Shown one piece after another: positions 1 through 7,085 of a stretch of DNA of 31,766 nucleotides. Source of the stretch: an uncultured Massilia sp. (lineage in GTDB: Bacteria > Pseudomonadota > Gammaproteobacteria > Burkholderiales > Burkholderiaceae); the NCBI GenBank assembly GCA_946481275.1, contig CAMLMV010000063.1:1-31766 (forward strand), read 5' to 3'. The notes below the pieces were generated by a model. The model worked only from the letters and a program-made list of their open reading frames with translations. It had not been told where the DNA came from and searched no databases. Within the stretch, counting starts at the first letter, position 1, and every line of letters begins with the position of its first letter. A program made the position numbers and the translations under genes.

Positions 1-1360
1 TCTTCTTGTCCTTGCACGCGAGGCGGTACATGTTCGCGGTCGGGCCGCCCAGGTCCGTGATGGTGCCGGCAAAATTCTTCGTCGTGTCGCGGATCAGCTC
101 GATCTCGCGCAGGATCGACGGTTCCGAACGGCTCTGGATGATGCGGCCCTCGTGCTCCGTGATCGAGCAGAACGTGCAGCCGCCAAAGCAGCCGCGCATG
201 ATGTTCACGGAGTAGCGGATCATTTCCCACGCCGGGATGTGCGCCTTGCCATAGCTCGGGTGCGGTGCACGCGCGTACGCCAGGTCGTAGACGCCGTCCA
301 TCTCGTCCATCGCGAGCGGCAGCGGCGGCGGGTTCAGCCAGACGTCGCGGTCGCCGTGCTGCTGCACGAGAGCGCGCGCATTGCCCGGGTTCGATTCCAG
401 GTGGAACACGCGCGATGCGTGCGCGTACATCACCGGATCTTCGCTGACGGTCTCGAACGACGGCAGACGGACGACGGTCTTCTGCGCTTTTTCGCGCGCG
501 GCCGCCTGGCGCTGTTCGCGCGTCATGATGACGATAGGCTTCACTTCCGGTTCCGGCTGCGCATTGTCCAGCGCGCACTGCTTCGGGTCTTCCAGCGCCA
601 TCGCGTACGGGTTCGGTTGCGCGTCGATGCGGCCCGGCACGTCCACGCGGGTGGAATTGTGTACGGTCCACTCTTCGTCCGGCAGCCAGCCGTGCGGCAC
701 GAGGAACGCGGTACCGCGCAGGTCGCGGATGGACTTGATGTTCTCGCCTGCCGCGATGCGGCGGGTGACGTCGACGAGCGCACGTTCGGCGTTGCCGAAG
801 ATGACGAGGTCGGCCTTCGATTCGAACAGCACGGAGCGGCGCACCTTGTCCGACCAGTAATCGTAATGCGCGATGCGGCGCAGCGACGCCTCGATCGAAC
901 CGGCGATGACAGGCACGCCCGGGAACGCTTCGCGCGCGCGCTGGCAGTAGACGGTCACGGCGCGGTCCGGCCGTTTATTCGGCTCGGCGTTCGGGGTGTA
1001 GGCGTCGTCCGAGCGGATCTTGCGGTCGGCCGTGTAGCGGTTGACCATCGAGTCCATGTTGCCGGCTGTGATGCCCCAGTACAGGTTCGGCTTGCCCAGC
1101 GCGCGGAACGGTTCCACGGAGGTCCAGTCCGGCTGGCTGATGATGCCGACGCGATACCCCTGCGCTTCCAGCAGGCGGCCGACGAGGGCCATGCCGAAGC
1201 TCGGATGGTCGATGTAGGCGTCGCCCGTGATCAGGATGATGTCGCACGAATCCCAGCCCAGCTTGTCCATCTCGGCGCGGGACATGGGCAGGAACGGGGC
1301 CGCGGGCGCGCGGCTGGAACGCTTGGCGACGTTCGCGAAAAGATTGGCAGGGGAGTTCAT
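1..1360 (-). CDS. ygiQ: YgiQ family radical SAM protein (C-terminus cut by window edge)
   Basis: This gene reads out of the window, so about 453 N-terminal residues are visible; the family is usually above 700. The N-terminus ([11 protein letters not shown], then a long region containing [18 protein letters not shown]) matches the YgiQ N-terminal domain. The radical SAM cluster motif CX3CX2C is at C391, C395 and C398 inside [17 protein letters not shown], so the protein should bind a 4Fe-4S cluster and use S-adenosylmethionine. The reaction of YgiQ proteins is not established. The ATG at 1360 gives the family-like N-terminus; an ATG at 1370 is in another frame. The gene stands alone with a 78-base gap to the DUF4404 gene behind it, so it may share that gene's transcript. 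The family call is secure and the function unknown. Confidence 0.93.
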   Translation of the reverse strand, partial: MNSPANLFANVAKRSSRAPAAPFLPMSRAEMDKLGWDSCDIILITGDAYIDHPSFGMALVGRLLEAQGYRVGIISQPDWTSVEPFRALGKPNLYWGITAGNMDSMVNRYTADRKIRSDDAYTPNAEPNKRPDRAVTVYCQRAREAFPGVPVIAGSIEASLRRIAHYDYWSDKVRRSVLFESKADLVIFGNAERALVDVTRRIAAGENIKSIRDLRGTAFLVPHGWLPDEEWTVHNSTRVDVPGRIDAQPNPYAMALEDPKQCALDNAQPEPEVKPIVIMTREQRQAAAREKAQKTVVRLPSFETVSEDPVMYAHASRVFHLESNPGNARALVQQHGDRDVWLNPPPLPLAMDEMDGVYDLAYARAPHPSYGKAHIPAWEMIRYSVNIMRGCFGGCTFCSITEHEGRIIQSRSEPSILREIELIRDTTKNFAGTITDLGGPTANMYRLACKDKK

Positions 1361-1438
1361 TGGCCGGCATTTTACCGGAAAACGCCTGTTTAAGCTGCGG
1401 ACCCCTCGAAAAATGGCTTAATTTTCAATGGCTTGTCG

Positions 1439-1720
1439 TTAAATCCCCATGCTCGCGAGGATGTTGCCGAGCTCACGCAGGGCCGGTTCCAGGTGCGGAT
1501 GGCGGATGGCGAAGCGGGCCGTCAGCTCCTGCGTGCGGGAGGCCAGGCCGTACGTGTTCGCGTCGGCATCCTGGGAGCGCTTGTCGAGCACGTGCTTGAT
1601 GTCGCCGTCGAGCTGGCGCAGCAGCATTTCCAGTTCGTCGTCGACTTCGCCGGTTTCCTCGAGGCTGCGGTGCAACGTCTTGAGGTGCGCTTTCAGGGTG
1701 TTTTCGTTTTCAGGCAGCAT
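1439..1720 (-). CDS. DUF4404 family protein
   Basis: A 93-residue acidic, probably all-helical protein (LKTLHRSLEETGEVDDELEM and similar heptad-like stretches) that fits the small DUF4404 family of Proteobacteria. There is no signal peptide, membrane segment or catalytic motif, and the family's role is unknown. The C-terminal part (HPHLEPALRELGNILASMGI) is the conserved helical end of the family. The start at 1720 is preceded by a purine-rich stretch (GTGAGAAAG) that lies inside an inverted repeat, described separately, which may hide the ribosome binding site. It lies upstream of ygiQ on the same strand. Confidence 0.8.
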   Translation of the reverse strand: MLPENENTLKAHLKTLHRSLEETGEVDDELEMLLRQLDGDIKHVLDKRSQDADANTYGLASRTQELTARFAIRHPHLEPALRELGNILASMGI

Positions 1721-1724
1721 GGCT

Positions 1725-1749
1725 TTCTCACGTCATGATGTTGTGAGAA
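1725..1749 (-). promoter_or_regulatory. Inverted repeat overlapping the DUF4404 ribosome binding site
   Basis: TTCTCAC (1725-1731) and GTGAGAA (1743-1749) are perfect 7-base arms around an 11-base spacer. In the minus-strand transcript the arm next to the start codon contains the GAGAA purine stretch, four bases before the ATG at 1720, so a folded leader would mask the Shine-Dalgarno region. It could equally be a protein operator. The repeat is seen directly; the function is inferred. Confidence 0.45.
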
Positions 1750-1762
1750 GTCTACACCCGAT

Positions 1763-1787
1763 AAGGGCGGCCTGGCGCGCCGCCCTT
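1763..1787 (-). terminator. Hairpin terminator after the M3 peptidase gene
   Basis: Perfect 9-base arms AAGGGCGGC (1763-1771) and GCCGCCCTT (1779-1787) with a 7-base loop, starting 10 bases after the M3 stop codon on the minus strand. The arm ends in CTTAT, so the U-tract is poor; it may act only as an mRNA 3' end or weak terminator. Confidence 0.55.
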
Positions 1788-1797
1788 GTCGTCGCGA

Positions 1798-3924
1798 TTA
1801 CTCGCCCGTCAGGCCACGGCGCTCCAGCAGCGGCTCGATCTTCGCATCACGGCCGCGGAAGTTGCGGTACATGTCCATCGCATTCATCGTGCCGCCGCGC
1901 GACAGCAGCATCTGGCGGAAGCGGTCGCCGTTCGCGCGCGTCAGGCCACCGTGTTCCTTGAACCATTCGACGGTGTCGGCATCCAGCTTCTCGGCCCACA
2001 GGTAGCCGTAGTAGCCGGCCGAGTAGCCGCCCGAGAACACGTGCGAGAAGTACGTCGTGCGGTAGCGCGGCGGGACGAGCGGGAAGTCGACGCCGGCGTC
2101 GTGCAGTGCAGTTGCCTCGAAGCCCAGCACGTCGGTCGGGATCTGCCCGGCGCCCAGCTGGTGCCATTTCTGGTCCAGGATAGCCGCGGCCAGGTACTCG
2201 GTCGTGCGGTAGCCTTCGTTGAACTTGGATGACGCCTGGACCTTCTCCAGCAACTCCTTCGGCATGGCCGCGCCCGTCTGGTAATGCCTGGCGTAGTTCG
2301 AGAGAACCTCCGGCCAGGCCATCCACATCTCGTTGACCTGCGACGGGAACTCGACGTAGTCGCGCGGCACGCGGGTGCCCGAGAAGCGCGGGTATTTCAC
2401 GTTCGAGAACATGCCGTGCAGCGCATGCCCGAACTCGTGGAACATCGTGCGCACTTCGTCGTACGTCAGCAGGGTCGGCTCGCCCGCGGCCGGCTTCGGG
2501 ATGTTCAGGTGGTTCGCAACGACTGGATGCGTGCCCAGCAGCTTGTTCTGGCCGACATAGGCATTCATCCACGCGCCGCCGCGCTTGTTCGAGCGGGCAT
2601 ACGGGTCGTGCAGGAAGATCGCGAGCTGCTTGCCGTCTGCATCGAACACGTCGAACACGCGCACGTCCGGGTTGTACACGGGCAGGTCGTGGCGCTCCTT
2701 GAACGTGATGCCGTATTCCTTGGTCGCGGCGAAGAACACGCCGTTCACCAGCACGTTGTTGAACTCAAAATAGGGACGCAGCTGGTTCTCGTCGAACGCA
2801 TAGCGTGCCTGGCGCACCTTGTCCGTGTAGTAATTCCAGTCGTAGGCGGTCGCCTGGAACTTGCCGCCTTCGGCATCGATGACCTTCTGGATCTCGGCCG
2901 CTTCCTTCTTCGCATTGCGCACGGCAGGTTTGGCGAACTCGGCCAGCAGGTTGTTGACGGCATCCGTCGTCTTGGCCGTCTGGTCTTCCAGCATGTAGGC
3001 GGCGTGGTTCGGATAGCCCAGCAGCTTCGCGCGTTCGGCGCGGGCCTTGGCCAGGTCCAGCACGACCTGGCGGTTGTCGTAATCGCCGCCGTGGCTGCCG
3101 CGGGCCAGCGACAGGGCCAGCAGTTTTTCGCGCGTCGCGCGGTTGGTCAGCACGGACAGCGGCGCCTGCTGCGTCGTGTTCACGACCGGCACCTTGAACT
3201 TGCCGTCGAGGCCATCCTTTTTCGCCAGCGCGGCGGCGGCGTCGATCGCCTTGTCGGACATGCCGGCCAGTTCTTCGCGCGTGTCGACGACGAGCGCCGA
3301 CGCATTCGCTTCCTTCAGCACGTTCTGGCTGAACTGGGTCTGCAGGGCGGCGATCTTGCCGTTATAGGCTTTCAGGGTTTCCTTGTCCGCGGCGGACAGT
3401 TTCGCGCCGGCGCGCACGAAGTCGGTGTGATAACGCTCGAGCAGATAGGCCGATTCCGGATCGAGGTGCAGCTTGGCGCGCTTGTCGTACAGCGCCTGGA
3501 TGCGCTTGAACAGCTTTTCGTTCAGGCGGATCTTGTCGCTGTGGGCGGCCAGTTTCGGCGCGAGATCCTTGTCGAGCGCGTCGAGCGTGGGATTCGTGTT
3601 GGCGCCGACCAGGCTGTAGAACACGGTCGAGACGCGGTTCAGCAGCAGGCCCGAACGCTCCATCGCGACGATCGTGTTGTCGAAGGTCGGCGCCGCCTTG
3701 TTATTGGCGATGGCATCGATTTCCAGCGACTGCTGGCGCATGCCTTCCTCGAACGCCGGCGCGAAGTCCTCGTTCTTGATCTTGTCGAAGGCCGGGTACT
3801 GGAACTGCAGGGTGCTCGGCTTGGCGAACGGGTTGGACGCCGGCAGCAGCGAGGCAGGGGCGGCATGGGCCAGGTTGGCGACGGCTGCGGTAACAGCGAC
3901 GGCCAGGATGTGCGAACGGTTCAT
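1798..3924 (-). CDS. Secreted M3 family oligopeptidase (thimet/Dcp-like)
   Basis: A 708-residue zinc metallopeptidase of family M3, which cleaves short peptides. The zinc motif HEFGH is at residues 496-500 in FHEFGHALHGMFS, followed by a conserved stretch with QVNEMWMAWPE that supplies the third ligand in this family. The N-terminus MNRSHILAVAVTAAVANLAHA is a Sec signal peptide with an AHA cleavage site, so the enzyme is probably periplasmic, unlike cytosolic OpdA/PrlC. I chose ATG 3924 because it starts the signal peptide and has GGAGAG about 9 bases upstream; an in-frame ATG 16 codons upstream (3972) would spoil the signal. Length and motif order fit Dcp-type enzymes, but dipeptidyl-carboxypeptidase versus endopeptidase activity cannot be settled here. 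The gene is single, with a hairpin after its stop and an inverted repeat in its leader. Confidence 0.93.
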   Translation of the reverse strand: MNRSHILAVAVTAAVANLAHAAPASLLPASNPFAKPSTLQFQYPAFDKIKNEDFAPAFEEGMRQQSLEIDAIANNKAAPTFDNTIVAMERSGLLLNRVSTVFYSLVGANTNPTLDALDKDLAPKLAAHSDKIRLNEKLFKRIQALYDKRAKLHLDPESAYLLERYHTDFVRAGAKLSAADKETLKAYNGKIAALQTQFSQNVLKEANASALVVDTREELAGMSDKAIDAAAALAKKDGLDGKFKVPVVNTTQQAPLSVLTNRATREKLLALSLARGSHGGDYDNRQVVLDLAKARAERAKLLGYPNHAAYMLEDQTAKTTDAVNNLLAEFAKPAVRNAKKEAAEIQKVIDAEGGKFQATAYDWNYYTDKVRQARYAFDENQLRPYFEFNNVLVNGVFFAATKEYGITFKERHDLPVYNPDVRVFDVFDADGKQLAIFLHDPYARSNKRGGAWMNAYVGQNKLLGTHPVVANHLNIPKPAAGEPTLLTYDEVRTMFHEFGHALHGMFSNVKYPRFSGTRVPRDYVEFPSQVNEMWMAWPEVLSNYARHYQTGAAMPKELLEKVQASSKFNEGYRTTEYLAAAILDQKWHQLGAGQIPTDVLGFEATALHDAGVDFPLVPPRYRTTYFSHVFSGGYSAGYYGYLWAEKLDADTVEWFKEHGGLTRANGDRFRQMLLSRGGTMNAMDMYRNFRGRDAKIEPLLERRGLTGE

Positions 3925-3951
3925 TCTTTGGGCTCTCCGGAGGGTTGTCGG

Positions 3952-3980
3952 ATCGGACCGTGCTTGTGCCACGGACCGAT
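3952..3980 (-). repeat. Inverted repeat in the leader of the M3 peptidase gene
   Basis: Arms of 11 bases, ATCGGACCGTG (3952-3962) and CACGGACCGAT (3970-3980), pair with one mismatch around a 7-base loop. It lies 27 bases before the start codon of the M3 gene, a position suited to an operator or an mRNA leader hairpin. No regulator is identifiable. Confidence 0.4.
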
Positions 3981-4010
3981 CTCTTCTTTCTCGTGCACTC
4001 CATAATGGAA

Positions 4011-4033
4011 ACCGCCGGGACGAACCCGGCGGT
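4011..4033 (-). terminator. Hairpin terminator after the TMEM175-like gene
   Basis: Perfect 9-base arms ACCGCCGGG (4011-4019) and CCCGGCGGT (4025-4033) around the loop ACGAA. On the minus strand the stem is followed by TTTCCATT, a short U-tract. It lies about 78 bases after the stop of the TMEM175-like gene and upstream of the M3 peptidase gene, so it would separate the two. Confidence 0.6.
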
Positions 4034-4111
4034 GAAGTGCGCCCTAAGAATAGCAGGGATATTGCCCCAAGTTACATATTTACGGCCGAAAAAATAGGGT
4101 TTGCAGGCCGT

Positions 4112-4708
4112 TCAGCCCCGCTCCGATTGCTCTTCCTGTGCCACTTTTTCTTCGATGCGGCGGTCCGGAATCAGCCACACGATGGCGACGGCCGCATAGA
4201 CGAGAAACCCGAGCCAGGCGCCAAACCACGACAGGGCGACGCCGCAGAGATACAGGACGCACGACAGCTTGCCCTTGCGATCCTTGCCGATCGCCTCGGC
4301 CAGCGCCGCGTTCTTCGGATGCTTCGCCGTCAACACCTGCACCAGGATCAGGTAGGCAACCGAGCACATGAACAGGACGAAGCCGTATGCCGCGGTCGGC
4401 CCGGCCTCGAAATGGTTTTCGCCCATCCACGCGGTGACGAACGGGATCAGCGACAACCAGAACAGCAGGTGCAGGTTGGCCCACAGGACGCCGCCGCTGA
4501 CTTCCTTCACGGCGTGCAGCATGTGGTGGTGGTTGTTCCAATAAATTCCGACGTAAATGAAACTGAGCACGTAGCTCATGAAGACGGGCCACAGCGGTAT
4601 CAATACGCTGAACTCCGCGCCGTGCGGGACTTTGAGTTCCAGCACCATGATGGTGATGATGATGGCGATGACGCCGTCGCTGAAGGCTTCGAGCCTGTTC
4701 TTGCCCAT
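4112..4708 (-). CDS. TMEM175 family (DUF1211) potassium channel-like membrane protein
   Basis: A 198-residue integral membrane protein beginning MGKNRLEAFSDGVIAIIITIMVLEL; the R-x-x-x-F-S-D motif in the first helix is the family signature. About six hydrophobic segments follow, consistent with the usual single six-helix repeat of bacterial TMEM175 proteins, which assemble as tetramers and conduct K+. A charged C-terminal tail follows the last helix. The start ATG has AAGGA seven bases upstream, a good ribosome binding site. A -10-like TATAGT (ACTATA at 4740-4745 on the plus strand) lies about 30 bases upstream. It appears to be a single gene closed by a hairpin. Ion selectivity is inferred from the family only. 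Confidence 0.9.
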   Translation of the reverse strand: MGKNRLEAFSDGVIAIIITIMVLELKVPHGAEFSVLIPLWPVFMSYVLSFIYVGIYWNNHHHMLHAVKEVSGGVLWANLHLLFWLSLIPFVTAWMGENHFEAGPTAAYGFVLFMCSVAYLILVQVLTAKHPKNAALAEAIGKDRKGKLSCVLYLCGVALSWFGAWLGFLVYAAVAIVWLIPDRRIEEKVAQEEQSERG

Positions 4709-4739
4709 TCGTTATCCTTGTTTTTGCCGTGACCGGGCC

Positions 4740-4745
4740 ACTATA
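4740..4745 (-). promoter_or_regulatory. Putative -10 element of the TMEM175-like gene
   Basis: Minus-strand TATAGT in the context TTATAGTGGC, 31 bases before the start codon. The same 10 bases occur at 5171-5181, upstream of the DUF3144 gene. No good -35 hexamer is visible at 16-18 bases, so the call is tentative. Confidence 0.35.
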
Positions 4746-4800
4746 AGCCGCATCGCCGGCAAGGCGCTAGAACGCGCTCGCTGCGCACGGCCGAGGCACG

Positions 4801-4826
4801 AAAAAATGGCCGCACGCGGCGGCCAT
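4801..4826 (-). terminator. Rho-independent terminator after the DUF3144 gene
   Basis: Perfect 8-base arms ATGGCCGC (4806-4813) and GCGGCCAT (4819-4826) with a 5-base loop, followed on the minus strand by six T residues (A-run 4801-4806 on the plus strand overlapping the arm). The stem begins 17 bases after the DUF3144 stop. This is the clearest intrinsic terminator in the window. Confidence 0.85.
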
Positions 4827-4843
4827 CCGTGGAGCGCAGGCGC

Positions 4844-5140
4844 TTACTTCGGCGCCGGCTTCATGTAAGTGTCGTAGTTCTCGATGAAATCGTCGAGATT
4901 CGCTTCCATCATCTTGCGGAACTGGTCGGTGAAATACTCCAGCGCCCGCTCTTTTTCCGAGGTCATGGTCTGTGCGTTGCCGGTGGTGGCCGCGACGATG
5001 AAGGCGTTGAAGCGCGCCGAAGCGTACAGCGTCGATGCGCTGACTTCGCTCGGATGGGTCGACGCGCACTGGTCGTTCGCCAGGTTGATGAGGGCGTTGG
5101 CGCGGTCGAAGAATTCCGGGCTGGGGGCGTTGTTACTCAT
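4844..5140 (-). CDS. DUF3144 domain-containing protein
   Basis: A 98-residue soluble protein (FFDRANALINLANDQC, SEVSASTLYASARFNAFIVA, YFTDQFRKMMEANLDDFIENYD) that matches the DUF3144 family over its whole length. The family is common in Proteobacteria and has no assigned function. No signal peptide or metal-binding motif is seen. The start at 5140 has no clear Shine-Dalgarno sequence; a -10-like TATAGT lies about 35 bases upstream. A strong terminator follows the stop, so the gene is probably monocistronic. Confidence 0.85.
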   Translation of the reverse strand: MSNNAPSPEFFDRANALINLANDQCASTHPSEVSASTLYASARFNAFIVAATTGNAQTMTSEKERALEYFTDQFRKMMEANLDDFIENYDTYMKPAPK

Positions 5141-5174
5141 GGGTCACAGTAGCGGGTTGAATGATCGTGCCGCC

Positions 5175-5180
5175 ACTATA
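5175..5180 (-). promoter_or_regulatory. Putative -10 element of the DUF3144 gene
   Basis: Minus-strand TATAGT in the context TTATAGTGGC, 35 bases before the start codon and identical over 10 bases to the element before the TMEM175-like gene. A TTGAGG upstream could be the -35, but the 15-base spacer is short. Confidence 0.35.
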
Positions 5181-5208
5181 ACAGCAGCGGCGCGACCTCA
5201 AGCGGCCC

Positions 5209-6429
5209 TCAAGCCGCCTTCACCGCCCGCCGGCGCTGCGCCCGCCACGTCTGCGCCCGCTTGACCTGGAGGACCAGCGCGGCATGAACGGCGTCGCACA
5301 TGCCGTGTGCCTTCAGCAGCATGGCCGTGCCGCTGCGCGCGCGATGCAGCAGGACATGGCCGCGTGTCTTCAGCACATGGGTGGAGCGGAATTCCGCCTG
5401 CGGCGCGCCGTAGCCGAAGTCGATATGCTCGAGCGTGGCGTGGGCCAGCAGGTCCTGCACCGCCAGGTGGACCGCGCTGGTGCCGATCGACAGCTGCGGG
5501 TAGCCATTCCGGGACAGGATCTTGTACACGTGCCAGACGGAAGCCGAACGCATGCCGTACACGACGCCGACGTCCGTGTCGCCGCAACGGATCACATACG
5601 ACAGCAACAGGCCATGACGTGCCAGGTTTTCCAGACGGGCCCGCGCGCCTTCCCGCTGCTCGATGCGGGACGCATCCACGGCCGTCATCGCTTCCAGCAG
5701 GGTGGCGACCTGTCCCGGCTGGTCGATGCGCAGCACCTGCAACGGGCCGAGCGCCTCCGACATCATGCGCACCTGGCGCGACAGGTTGTAACGCTTTTTG
5801 GCGCTGAATTTCTGCAGGTAGGCATCGACGCCGTCCGGCAACGGCTGCGTATGGCACGCGCGCCAGCCGTTCAGCACATACGTCGACACGCCGGCGATGC
5901 CATCCAGGGCGGCACCGTTTTCTTCCGGCACGCTCTGCATGTAGAGCACCTCGCATTTTGCATAGCGCTCAAGCAATTGGTGCATGACAAAGTCTGCGAG
6001 GCCTTCTTCGCCCGGCGCCAGCAGTGGCACACTGCCGAGGACCTGGCACGCATCCACCGTTCGTTTGAACAGGGACAACGGACCGAGGCGGAAGTCGAGG
6101 TCCATGTCGATGATACGCACCGGAACGAAGCCGACGATCGCGTAGTCGCTGCTACGGCGCACGACGAACAATTCGTAGCTCGTCTCGTCCCCGGGGTTCG
6201 TGTCGATCAGGTGGTTGAAAAATTCCGGTGACTGATACAGCGTTTCCGGACCGTCCGCCTCGGCCAGCATCTGCCGCCACGCCTCGAGAATGTCCGGACG
6301 GTCATGATAAGCGGTCGCGACGTTCAGCTCGAACCGGCCCGGGGATTGCATGGTCCGCGACCGAATGGTCCTGCGGCCCAGCGCCGGCGGCGCGAAATTA
6401 CTGATCATCTCAAGGTTACGCAACAACAT
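5209..6429 (-). CDS. FemAB/BioF2-like GNAT family acetyltransferase
   Basis: A 406-residue cytosolic protein with the two-lobed GNAT layout of the BioF2-like (FemAB-related) group. The C-terminal lobe shows the conserved run KRYNLSRQVR, then SYVIRCGDTDVGVVYGM, YKILSRNGYPQLSIGTSAVHLAVQDLL and HIDFGYGAPQAEFRS. Such proteins often acylate or aminoacylate surface polysaccharide or lipid precursors, but no glycan genes are adjacent, so the substrate is unknown. ATG 6429 was chosen because GAGG sits nine bases upstream; ATGs at 6453 (no ribosome site), 6408 and 6351 are alternatives, and conserved sequence begins only after the last. The gene is isolated behind a 351-base AT-rich leader that carries a good sigma-70-like promoter, suggesting its own regulation. 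The C-terminus is rich in Arg and Lys. Confidence 0.82.
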   Translation of the reverse strand: MLLRNLEMISNFAPPALGRRTIRSRTMQSPGRFELNVATAYHDRPDILEAWRQMLAEADGPETLYQSPEFFNHLIDTNPGDETSYELFVVRRSSDYAIVGFVPVRIIDMDLDFRLGPLSLFKRTVDACQVLGSVPLLAPGEEGLADFVMHQLLERYAKCEVLYMQSVPEENGAALDGIAGVSTYVLNGWRACHTQPLPDGVDAYLQKFSAKKRYNLSRQVRMMSEALGPLQVLRIDQPGQVATLLEAMTAVDASRIEQREGARARLENLARHGLLLSYVIRCGDTDVGVVYGMRSASVWHVYKILSRNGYPQLSIGTSAVHLAVQDLLAHATLEHIDFGYGAPQAEFRSTHVLKTRGHVLLHRARSGTAMLLKAHGMCDAVHAALVLQVKRAQTWRAQRRRAVKAA

Positions 6430-6780
6430 CGTATCAGCCCTCGTAAGGCGCATGACGGTTCACGCGCGTATTTACGAATGCTACCTTCAGCTCATCAGTT
6501 ACGTACAGTTAAATTTGATTACAATATGGACAGGAAAATAGTTATTGACACATAATAAAAGATGCGGAAGAAACAATCAAAGGCATATTATTTCTCTAAT
6601 CCTGCATGAATATGCCGTCTCTTTCAAAGAAATGAGAAATAAGCGAATAAAAAATCAAAACCAACATCTTCAACCCACTCGCCCGCCAGTGCTCAAATAA
6701 TCAATTTAAACAAATATAGTATTGCATAAACAACATATTAGATTCACATTTGCAAGAATGTTTCTTCAGCGCCGACCTGC
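6430..6780. other. AT-rich intergenic leader between slyX and the acetyltransferase gene
   Basis: This 351-base gap is far poorer in G+C than its surroundings: positions 6601-6660 hold only 19 G+C in 60 bases. No open frame with coding character was seen on either strand. It holds one good promoter-like pair for the acetyltransferase (6552-6580) and leaves a leader of about 115 bases. AT-rich islands like this in GC-rich Betaproteobacteria are typical targets of H-NS/MvaT-like silencers, or mark horizontal insertion; neither can be shown here. Confidence 0.75.
6552..6580 (-). promoter_or_regulatory. Predicted sigma-70 promoter of the acetyltransferase gene
   Basis: On the minus strand TTGATT (6575-6580) and TATTAT (6552-6557) are separated by exactly 17 bases; the hexamers match the consensus at 4 of 6 and 5 of 6 positions. 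Transcription would start near 6545, giving a leader of about 115 bases before ATG 6429. Confidence 0.5.
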
Positions 6781-6996
6781 TCAGTAGTGCGGCGGCCTGT
6801 CGTTGAGGGGCCCCTGCCCCGCATCGCGCAGCGTGCGCACGTGGTCGGCCAGCTTGGCCACCATGGCTTCGAGCTGGTCGATGCGGCGGCCCTGTTCGTA
6901 GATCGTGCGGTTGAGGGTGTCGACGAGGTTTTCCTGGTCGGCCAGCTTGATTTCGATGTCGATGAAACGGTTTTCGTCGCTCACGTCGGTATCCAT
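6781..6996 (-). CDS. slyX: SlyX family protein
   Basis: A 71-residue coiled-coil protein with the SlyX pattern: IDIEIKLADQENLVDTLNRTI, then a second heptad segment (IDQLEAMVAKLADHVRTL) and the characteristic PPHY C-terminus. E. coli SlyX is 72 residues and its function is unknown. ATG 6996 matches the family N-terminus best; an in-frame ATG at 7017 would add seven residues (MRLLLLS). Neither has a strong Shine-Dalgarno sequence. A strong hairpin terminator lies just upstream, between slyX and the metalloprotease gene, so slyX probably has its own promoter or relies on read-through. Confidence 0.88.
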   Translation of the reverse strand: MDTDVSDENRFIDIEIKLADQENLVDTLNRTIYEQGRRIDQLEAMVAKLADHVRTLRDAGQGPLNDRPPHY

Positions 6997-7031
6997 GGAT
7001 AAAAGTAAAAGGCGCATGATACTGCGTCCGC

Positions 7032-7066
7032 AAAAGCAAAGAGCCGCTGGCGTAGCGGCTCTTTGC
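7032..7066 (-). terminator. Rho-independent terminator after the metalloprotease gene
   Basis: Perfect 13-base arms GCAAAGAGCCGCT (7036-7048) and AGCGGCTCTTTGC (7054-7066) with a 5-base loop. On the minus strand the stem is followed by TTTTG. It begins 19 bases after the metalloprotease stop codon and should insulate slyX from that gene. Confidence 0.82.
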
Positions 7067-7085
7067 GGGGTCGGGCGGAAACGGA

